The position numbers were made by a program, and so were the translations under genes. A model generated the notes under the pieces. The model worked only from the letters and a program-made list of their open reading frames with translations. It made no database searches and had not been told where the DNA came from. From Stutzerimonas kunmingensis (GTDB lineage: Bacteria > Pseudomonadota > Gammaproteobacteria > Pseudomonadales > Pseudomonadaceae), in the NCBI RefSeq assembly GCF_900114065.1, contig NZ_FORS01000015.1, positions 1 through 47,816 on the forward strand: DNA of 47,816 nt. The letters run 5' to 3'. Shown piece after piece: positions 41,702 to 47,816 of this stretch. Every line of letters starts with the position of its first letter. Within the stretch, counting starts at the first letter, position 1.

Positions 41702-43684
41702 ATGTCTTTGTTCAAACAGCTGTTGCTGGCGATCTGTCTGTTTCTGCTCGCCGCCTTCACCGGTAGCTTCGTGGTCAGTCTGGAAAGTTCGCGTGATCAA
41801 TACGCCAACCAGCTGCGCTCCCATGCGCAGGATGCGGCCACGGCGCTGGGTCTGTCGCTGACCGCCAATATCGACGACCCGGCCATGGTCGAGCTGGTGG
41901 TCAGCTCGCTGTTCGATAGTGGTTATTACCAGTCGATCCGTGTGATCGAGCTGGAAACCGGCCAGCCGATGCTCGAGCGGCAGGCTGAGCCGGACGCCGG
42001 CAGTGCGCCGCAATGGTTCGTCAGTCTGATCGATCTGCAGCCGGAGGGCGGAGAGGCGATCGTCAGCCGGGGCTGGCAGCAGGCCGCTCGTGTAGAGGTG
42101 GTCAGCCATCCGATGTTCGCCGTTTCGCGCCTGTGGCAGAGCACCCTCGGCATGTTCGGCTGGCTGGTGCTCTGCGGCGTGGTCAGCGCATTGCTAGGTG
42201 CGGCGCTATTACGGCGTCAGCTGCGCCCGCTCGACGATATGGTCGAGCAGTCCCAGGCCATTACACGCCGTGAGTTCCTCAGCGTACCGCAGCTGCCGGA
42301 AACCCCGGAGCTGCGGCGCGTGGTGCTGGCCATGAACCTCATGGTAGAGAAGCTCAAGGCGCTGTTCGATGAAGAGGCGCGGCGCAGCGAGCGCCTGCGT
42401 GACGAGGCCTATCATGACGGCCTGACCGGCTTGAGCAATCGCCGGCATTTCGACATGCAGCTGCAGGCTCGCCTGAGCGGAGAGGACCTGGCCGGTAGCG
42501 GCTATATGTTCCTGCTGCGTATCAATGACCTCACTGGACTCAATCAGCGTCTCGGCGGTGCACGCACGGATGAGCTGCTGCGCACGGTGGCAGCGCAGCT
42601 GCGCCAGATCACTGGCGATCGCTTCCTGATCGGGCGCACGCGCGGTGGCGAGTTTGCATTGCTCGCGGTAGGGCTTGATCGGCTCGAAGCGGTACGCCTG
42701 GCCGAACAGATCGAGCATGCATTGGCGTCACTGCAGCAAACCGGACTCGCCGATGTGCTGCCGGTGGCCCATATCGGCCTGACGGCATTCTCGCAAGAGC
42801 ATAGTGTCCCGGCGCTCTATGCCGCTCTCGATCAGGCACTGGCGCAGGCTGCGAGCCAGCCGCGCCAGGCCTGGGCCTGCTATGAACCTGGCGTTCAGGT
42901 GCCGGTCGCCGAACAGCACCAGGACTGGTACCGGTTGCTCGATGGTGCTCTGGAGAACGGCTTGCTCCAGTTGTATTTCCAGCCTGTGATGAGCGCCCTC
43001 GAACCGCAGCGGCTCATTCACAGCAAGGTACTGGCCCGGCTGGTGGACCAGCAGGGTGATGTGGTTCCGGCGGCACGCTTCCTCCCCTGGCTGGAGCGCT
43101 TCGGTTGGACGGCACGGCTCGATCTGGCGATGCTGCGTCAGACGTTGGAGACGCTCGAAGTTCACCACTCGCCGTTGGCGATCAGCCTCTGTGGCAGCAC
43201 GCTGGCAGATCCGGTCTCGCGCGAGGACGTGTTCGAATTGCTGGCGCGCCATGGCGACGTGGCCGGCCTGCTGACGATCGAACTGGACGAAGCCCAGTTA
43301 CCGGACCAGGCAAGCCTCGAACAGCTGGCCCGCCGCCTGCGCCAGCTAGGATTCGGATTGGGCATTCAGCACTTCGGTGGACGTTTCAGCATGATCGGCA
43401 ACCTGGCCCGCCTGGGGCTGGGCTATCTGAAGGTCGATGGCAGCTACCTGCGCGGCGTCGATACCGAAGAGGACAAGCATCTGTTCATCCAGGCCATGCA
43501 GCGTGCCGCGCACAGCATCGATCTGCCGTTGATCGCCGAGCAGGTGGAGACAGAAGGGGCGTGGATGACCCTCCGAGCGCTGGGCTTCGAAGGTGGCCAG
43601 GGCCGGCTGCTAGGCAATCCGGCGCCGTTGCAGGACAGCACTAGCCGATCAGATCACGCCGGTGTCGTCATCGTCGACCAGTAA
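41702..43684 (+). CDS. lapD: LapD-type inner-membrane c-di-GMP receptor
   Basis: A 660-residue membrane protein. TM1 is about 5-26, followed by a periplasmic LapD_MoxY output domain (about 27-148, with the conserved GWQQAARVEV), TM2 about 152-170, HAMP about 171-225, a degenerate GGDEF domain and a degenerate EAL domain. The active sites are lost: GGDEF reads RGGEF (314-318) and EAL reads KVLARL (442-447), so it should bind rather than make or cut c-di-GMP. In known systems, c-di-GMP-bound LapD sequesters LapG. The ATG follows TAGGAG directly after lapG. Its last 36 bases overlap the end of a small convergent gene. Confidence 0.94.
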   Translation: MSLFKQLLLAICLFLLAAFTGSFVVSLESSRDQYANQLRSHAQDAATALGLSLTANIDDPAMVELVVSSLFDSGYYQSIRVIELETGQPMLERQAEPDAGSAPQWFVSLIDLQPEGGEAIVSRGWQQAARVEVVSHPMFAVSRLWQSTLGMFGWLVLCGVVSALLGAALLRRQLRPLDDMVEQSQAITRREFLSVPQLPETPELRRVVLAMNLMVEKLKALFDEEARRSERLRDEAYHDGLTGLSNRRHFDMQLQARLSGEDLAGSGYMFLLRINDLTGLNQRLGGARTDELLRTVAAQLRQITGDRFLIGRTRGGEFALLAVGLDRLEAVRLAEQIEHALASLQQTGLADVLPVAHIGLTAFSQEHSVPALYAALDQALAQAASQPRQAWACYEPGVQVPVAEQHQDWYRLLDGALENGLLQLYFQPVMSALEPQRLIHSKVLARLVDQQGDVVPAARFLPWLERFGWTARLDLAMLRQTLETLEVHHSPLAISLCGSTLADPVSREDVFELLARHGDVAGLLTIELDEAQLPDQASLEQLARRLRQLGFGLGIQHFGGRFSMIGNLARLGLGYLKVDGSYLRGVDTEEDKHLFIQAMQRAAHSIDLPLIAEQVETEGAWMTLRALGFEGGQGRLLGNPAPLQDSTSRSDHAGVVIVDQ

Positions 43685-43978
43685 GCGAGTCGAGCCGAGC
43701 GCATTGCGCGCCCGGCTCCGCCCTGCCAGCTTGGCCTGAGCCGAATCCGGAAGGTCGGTGATCCGCAGCACGCCCTTGTCGATCAAGGCGTGGATCAAGT
43801 CCTCCAGTACCCGCACCATCTCCAGGTCGCTCTGGCGCAAGTGGGCAAGGCTGTCCTGAGCGGCGAGCCAGGCGCGCACTTCGCTGTCGTCGTCAGGCAG
43901 TTCGCCGGTCATGTCGTCGAAGGGCGTTGGCTCGACCTTGAGTAGACGCCCGTTGGCATCGCGCTTGATGTACTGCAT
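43649..43978 (-). CDS. Small conserved hypothetical protein overlapping the lapD 3' end
   Basis: A 109-residue soluble protein from the ATG at 43976-43978 (MQYIKRDANGRLLKVEPTPF), which follows GGGGAA. An in-frame TTG at 43993 is less likely. An acidic loop (GELPDDDSEVRAWLAAQD) precedes a helix (LEMVRVLEDLIHALIDKGVL then RITDLP) and a basic patch (AKLAGRSRARNALG). I recall similar small proteins as common next to lap or other core genes in pseudomonads, with no known function. It sits between the adhesin gene and lapD on the minus strand, separated from the adhesin by its terminator. Confidence 0.8.
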   Translation of the reverse strand: MQYIKRDANGRLLKVEPTPFDDMTGELPDDDSEVRAWLAAQDSLAHLRQSDLEMVRVLEDLIHALIDKGVLRITDLPDSAQAKLAGRSRARNALGSTRLLVDDDDTGVI

Positions 43979-43991
43979 GGGTTTATTCCCC

Positions 43992-44025
43992 AAAAAAGAA
44001 AGGCCGCCCCGCCAGCGGGACGGCC
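43992..44025 (-). terminator. Terminator of the LapA-like adhesin gene
   Basis: The minus strand reads GGCCGTCCCGC, loop, GCGGGGCGGCC, followed by TTTCTTTTTT. This is a strong rho-independent terminator 20 nt after the adhesin stop. Confidence 0.92.
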
Positions 44026-44044
44026 ATCAGCTTACCTCTATTGT

Positions 44045-47000
44045 TCAGACAATCTGGTCGGGCTTGGCCACAAGAGCATCGAACAGGTCTAGGTCTGAAG
44101 GCATGGTCGCGTTTTCAAGCTTGATCGTCATGTCGGGCTGCGTGCCAGCGATGTTTAAGTTTCCGCTTAGGCTGACCTGCAGAGTCGACGTCGACGTATC
44201 GAATCGGAGGTACTCCGACAGGTTTCCTTCGCTTGCGTCAGGCAATAGATCTGCCAGGGAGAGGCGATCACCCTCGTTATAGTTGAAATCCTTGATGACA
44301 TCGTTGCCGACATCGCCCGAACTCCAAACGAAGGTATCCGCGCCAGTACCTCCATAGAGGATGTCGTCACCTGCACCGCCGACCAATATGTCATTACCGC
44401 CCTGGCCATAGAGAATGTCATTGCCAGCCCCGCCGTTGAGGATGTCGCTACCCCCGCGAGCGTCTTCGGGGACGTTGAATTGCTCATGGTGGGCTCTGAT
44501 GTAGCCGTAGAGATCTGCGTCGGTAGGCGCGAAACCGTTTTTCATCTCGAGGAACTTCTCAAGCGCCGCAACCCCCGAACCTTTGGGCAGGTTGTCCGGC
44601 CTGACTAGATTATTCTCGGCCCATAGCAGCTCATCGGTATTGATTACATCGCCAAAGATGATGTCGTCGCCTGCGCCGCCATTAATCTTGTCGTTGCCTA
44701 CCCCTACCGGGTCAATCGACTTCGATCCGCCCTGCAACGCCGCCTCGAGTTGCGATGCGTTATTCACGATGTCCACCGCTCCCACTGGGCCGGTGACGAC
44801 GTTGGGAGCGGTCATCGTGATGTTGTCGATGCGTGCCTCTGCAGTGCCCCCCAATGAGCCATCGTCCACGCTGAATACAATTCGGTACTCTCCGGCTTGA
44901 GTGATCGCGTCAGTCGAAATAGTCGTGCTGGAAGTGCTCGTACGTGATTGCGTTTGCACGGTCTCCCATTCGTTACCAACCTTCCGCTGCAAGCTCCAGG
45001 TGAATGTGTCGTTACCCCAGTTGGACCAGTTGCTGGTTGCCAAGTCGAAGCTAAAAGCGGTCCCGGTCTTGCTGGCGCTTACCGTTGGGCTGATAGCGAC
45101 TGTCGCGCTGTCGCCATACGTATCGCGAATCCGCAAATAACCATCATCCGTGACGGTAATAGAGTTCTTGCTATTGGAGTTGCCGGAAGTGCCTTGTTTT
45201 GTCCAATTGCTGTCACTGTCCCAGCTCGAGTTGCCACTGAAGTTGGCGAGCGTAGTACTACTTCCAATATTGACTGCCCCTTTTTCGGTGACTTCGGTGT
45301 TATCGAAAAAGCGCAGGTAATTCTCGTTAACGCCACTGCCAATCCCGATCGCCATCACGGTGCTGGCTTGACTCAGTGGTTGGAAGCTGGCGACCGAGTC
45401 CTGTAGTACCTCAGCACTAGTCGAGTTACCGGTTCCGCCCAAGGTCGTTCCCGAGGTGTAGTGGTAAGTTGGGTCGCCATCAGTCAGGAAGTAAGTAACA
45501 TTCTTGAATCCCTGAGAGGATCCCCATCCGCTGCTGGTTTGGCTGTTGAACCAAGACACTGCCTGGTCGAATGCGGCTTCGTAGTTGGTTCCACCGTTGG
45601 CAACGAGCTTATCAATCGCGTCGGTGAGCTGCTTGACGTTGTTGGCGTTCAGGTTCTGGATATTGGCTGTCATGCTGCCGTGATCCGAGAACGCCACGAG
45701 CTGAACATTCACCACGCCATCATGTCCGGCAAGCTTGTTCGCGAAGTTGGTCAATGCCGCTTTGGTCAGCGCCATGCGGGTTAATCCTGGCGTACCGGAG
45801 GCATTGCCCATGCTGCCGGAGACATCCACGAGTAGAGAGACGTTGTAATTGGTCGCTGGCTGTATGGTGGTCAGTGTCCCGCCTGTGTCCCCCAGCAGCA
45901 CGTCGTTGCCATCACCGCCAATAATGTTGTTATCGCCATTATTGTTTGTACCGTCGCCTATCTGAATGATATTGGCAGCGTGCACCGTCACCGGCAGCGT
46001 TATTGCCGTGCTGCCTTTGTCTCCGTTACTCGTTTCGGTGGCGGTTGCGCTGACGGTGAGCTCGAACTTGCCCGAGTAGCCCGTCGGTGGGGTGACGGTT
46101 AATTTCCCGAGGTTCCACTGGTTGATATCAACCTTGTTGGTGTCGGCGCTCGCAGTGAACGTATGCGTGCCATCGCTCAAGCGCATGCCAACCGGAATAT
46201 TCGAAACTTCGAGCGACAGGGTTTCCGAGCCGTCGCGGTCGACCAGGTCGGCAGACAGGCGGGACAGCGGAATGGTGCTTCCCTGAGCGCCCTCGTTGTA
46301 ACCATACGATTGGTAATAGGCATTGCCGGAAATGTCATAGGTTAGATCCGACAGGCGAACCCCATCGCCTAGTACGTCGCTTGGGCTCTTGTAGAGACCG
46401 ATATTGGCAGTCGCTAGATTCGTTACAGGTCCACCATTCACCTGGACGTTGACATCCAGATTACCCGCGCCGTCCTGGTTGTGCTGGTAGATGGCAAGCG
46501 TGTAATAGCCGGAGCTGGAAGGGATGAACGTTCCGCTGAAGTTGCCTTTGGTCCCGCCAGAGCCTCCCCATGTGGCGCTGGCCACATGGCTGCCGCCCAC
46601 GACCACTGCGACGCTGTCATCGCCTACGCCGCTGAAGGTGTAGGTTTTTCCAGCTTCCAGGTAGATCAGGCCAGAGAGTTTGTTCGCGACCCCCGCAGTT
46701 ACGCTGCTCAGGTGGGCGTCGGATAGTGTCGATGAGCTAGAGGGTGATCCTGCTGCGTCGATAGCTGCCTTCAGCGTTGAGGGATTAGCACCACTGCCGG
46801 TTCCGCTCAGGCCAGAAAGCTGGTTCCAGGATTGCAGTAACAGTCCGGTTGGCTGAGGCGTATCGACTGCAGCCTGCGTGGCCAGCGTTGGGGTATCGGC
46901 AACGGCTTCCACCACGACGGTCATACTGCCCCTGCTGGCGAGTGCACCATCGGAAACATCGAAACTGAACTGGGCATTGCCGCTCCAGTTCGCGGACGGT

Positions 47001-47816
47001 GTGAAGGTCCAGGTGCCGTCGGAGTTAGCGACTAGCGTCCCGTTGCCTGATTCGAGCTTGAGGGCAGCCGCTGACAGGCTGTCCCCATCCTTGTCCGTCG
47101 CGCCTGCAAGCAGGTCCGTAGACTTGATGATTAGACTGCCGTCTTCTTTGATTGACAGGGTAACTGGCTGGACGCCCGGCGCGTTGTCATTAAGGTTTAA
47201 CTCACGCAACGTGACTGTCGTGGATGAGGCATTTCCGGCAGCGTCCAAAACATCGACTGCATACGTGTGGGTGTTGTTGCCTTGTTCAAAGTCATTCGCG
47301 TCTGACTGGGCACCTGCGGTAGTCAGAGTGATATGACCTCGATTATCGATGCGGAAGAAGCCATCGGCGCTGACGCTTGTGCCTGTGGCACTGAAGCGGA
47401 ATGCAGTGACACCAGTCGTATCGGTTGCATCGACGGTTCCGATAAGCGCATCGGCCGGGCGGTTCTCGTCATAAGTGAAGCTTTGGTCGGCGTCGACGGT
47501 CGGCGCCTTGGTGTCGACGGTGACCGCATCGCGACCGGCCGAGCCTGCGTTGTCGGCGAGGTCGGTGTAGGACTTGTCGGCCACGCTGACGGCGACCTCG
47601 CCCTCGACGTCGCCATTGACGGTCAGGTCGGCCGTCCAGGTAACGCCGCCATCGGTGCTGGTCAGGTTGCTGATGCTGCCATTGGTGACGGTGACGTCAC
47701 TGGCGGTGAAGCCCTTGACGGCTTCGCTGAAGGCAAAGGAGACGGTGCCATCGTTGTTGATGGTGACGTCGACGGTCGGCGCCTTGGTGTCGACGGTGAC
47801 CGCATCGCGACCGGCC
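44045..47816 (-). CDS. LapA-like giant RTX adhesin, C-terminal 1256 residues (5' end beyond the window)
   Basis: The frame is open to the window edge, so the gene is partial. Reading from the edge inwards: Big_3-type Ig-like repeat (AGRDAVTVDTKAPTVD occurs twice, about 92 residues apart), a cadherin-like segment, a tandem-95-type repeat (about 47200-46900), a PA14/lectin-like region (about 46850-46430, with YLEAGKTYTFSGVGDDSVAV), an RTX nonapeptide near 45900 (GGDGNDVLLGD), a VWFA domain (about 45860-45250, MIDAS DVSGS), a beta-rich domain, RTX repeats at about 44690-44300 (NGGAGNDILYGQGGNDILVG), and a type I secretion signal at the C-terminus. This is a calcium-binding, cell-surface biofilm adhesin. 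LapG next door should cut its N-terminus, which is not visible here. Confidence 0.93.
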   Translation of the reverse strand, partial: AGRDAVTVDTKAPTVDVTINNDGTVSFAFSEAVKGFTASDVTVTNGSISNLTSTDGGVTWTADLTVNGDVEGEVAVSVADKSYTDLADNAGSAGRDAVTVDTKAPTVDADQSFTYDENRPADALIGTVDATDTTGVTAFRFSATGTSVSADGFFRIDNRGHITLTTAGAQSDANDFEQGNNTHTYAVDVLDAAGNASSTTVTLRELNLNDNAPGVQPVTLSIKEDGSLIIKSTDLLAGATDKDGDSLSAAALKLESGNGTLVANSDGTWTFTPSANWSGNAQFSFDVSDGALASRGSMTVVVEAVADTPTLATQAAVDTPQPTGLLLQSWNQLSGLSGTGSGANPSTLKAAIDAAGSPSSSSTLSDAHLSSVTAGVANKLSGLIYLEAGKTYTFSGVGDDSVAVVVGGSHVASATWGGSGGTKGNFSGTFIPSSSGYYTLAIYQHNQDGAGNLDVNVQVNGGPVTNLATANIGLYKSPSDVLGDGVRLSDLTYDISGNAYYQSYGYNEGAQGSTIPLSRLSADLVDRDGSETLSLEVSNIPVGMRLSDGTHTFTASADTNKVDINQWNLGKLTVTPPTGYSGKFELTVSATATETSNGDKGSTAITLPVTVHAANIIQIGDGTNNNGDNNIIGGDGNDVLLGDTGGTLTTIQPATNYNVSLLVDVSGSMGNASGTPGLTRMALTKAALTNFANKLAGHDGVVNVQLVAFSDHGSMTANIQNLNANNVKQLTDAIDKLVANGGTNYEAAFDQAVSWFNSQTSSGWGSSQGFKNVTYFLTDGDPTYHYTSGTTLGGTGNSTSAEVLQDSVASFQPLSQASTVMAIGIGSGVNENYLRFFDNTEVTEKGAVNIGSSTTLANFSGNSSWDSDSNWTKQGTSGNSNSKNSITVTDDGYLRIRDTYGDSATVAISPTVSASKTGTAFSFDLATSNWSNWGNDTFTWSLQRKVGNEWETVQTQSRTSTSSTTISTDAITQAGEYRIVFSVDDGSLGGTAEARIDNITMTAPNVVTGPVGAVDIVNNASQLEAALQGGSKSIDPVGVGNDKINGGAGDDIIFGDVINTDELLWAENNLVRPDNLPKGSGVAALEKFLEMKNGFAPTDADLYGYIRAHHEQFNVPEDARGGSDILNGGAGNDILYGQGGNDILVGGAGDDILYGGTGADTFVWSSGDVGNDVIKDFNYNEGDRLSLADLLPDASEGNLSEYLRFDTSTSTLQVSLSGNLNIAGTQPDMTIKLENATMPSDLDLFDALVAKPDQIV
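47491..47540 (-). repeat. Direct repeat in the adhesin gene, inner copy
   Basis: 50 nt identical to 47767-47816, at a distance of 276 nt (92 codons, in frame). It encodes the AGRDAVTVDTKAPTVD linker at the junction of consecutive Ig-like repeats. DNA-level identity indicates recent duplication or gene conversion between repeat units. Confidence 0.9.
47767..47816 (-). repeat. Direct repeat in the adhesin gene, outer copy at the window edge
   Basis: The second copy of the 50-nt repeat, identical to 47491-47540 and cut by the end of the window. The identity probably continues outside. More units are expected upstream, as is usual for LapA-type adhesins. Confidence 0.9.

Overview
The window looks like chromosomal DNA of a Pseudomonas-type gammaproteobacterium, most likely of the P. 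stutzeri (Stutzerimonas) group. The evidence is a high-GC core, a lapA/lapG/lapD biofilm locus, pseudomonad-type gshA, argA, argE and tex genes, a DUF2388 secreted protein and typical GC-rich hairpin terminators. The species call is an inference from gene content.

Left edge (1-2393): the start of an IS3-family insertion sequence (orfA with a canonical A_AAA_AAG slip site) is cut by the window edge. It is followed by about 1 kb of apparently non-coding DNA and one small hypothetical gene.

Nitrogen operon (2394-8094): a signal-peptide-bearing polar amino-acid-type binding protein, two membrane permeases and an ATPase are translationally coupled to an M20 N-carbamoyl-amino-acid/allantoate amidohydrolase. 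A DUF1989 protein and an XRE-cupin regulator follow. A near-consensus sigma-54 promoter lies 61 nt before the first gene. Together they suggest an RpoN-driven scavenging route for a ureido or guanidino compound, with DUF1989 possibly deiminating and the M20 enzyme decarbamoylating.

Mobile island (about 8.1-15.0 kb): AT-richer DNA ends at an intact tRNA-Thr(TGT). It carries a P4-type tyrosine integrase, an AlpA-like regulator overlapping a DUF3987 ATPase, and three proteins I do not recognise. One of the three has a C-terminal pattern compatible with a PD-(D/E)XK-like nuclease. This is the most likely place for an undescribed (satellite or defence) module.

Core metabolism and envelope (15.2-40.8 kb): a methyltransferase; a TRAP transporter with the binding-protein gene divergent from its two membrane genes; OsmC; a DUF2388 protein; a 1578-residue soluble hybrid histidine kinase with about five PAS and three GAF domains; two divergent L,D-transpeptidases of different families; an orphan GspE/PilB ATPase; a CYTH-CHAD protein; a DUF47-Pit phosphate transporter pair; argE-argA; gshA; and a thioesterase coupled to tex.

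Biofilm locus (41.0-47.8 kb): lapG (periplasmic protease) and lapD (degenerate GGDEF-EAL c-di-GMP receptor) run convergently with the 3' part of a giant LapA-like RTX adhesin. The adhesin carries Ig-like repeats, a lectin/PA14-like region, a VWFA domain and a type I secretion tail, and its 5' end lies beyond the window. By analogy with characterised pseudomonads, LapD sequesters LapG when c-di-GMP is high and so retains the adhesin on the cell surface.
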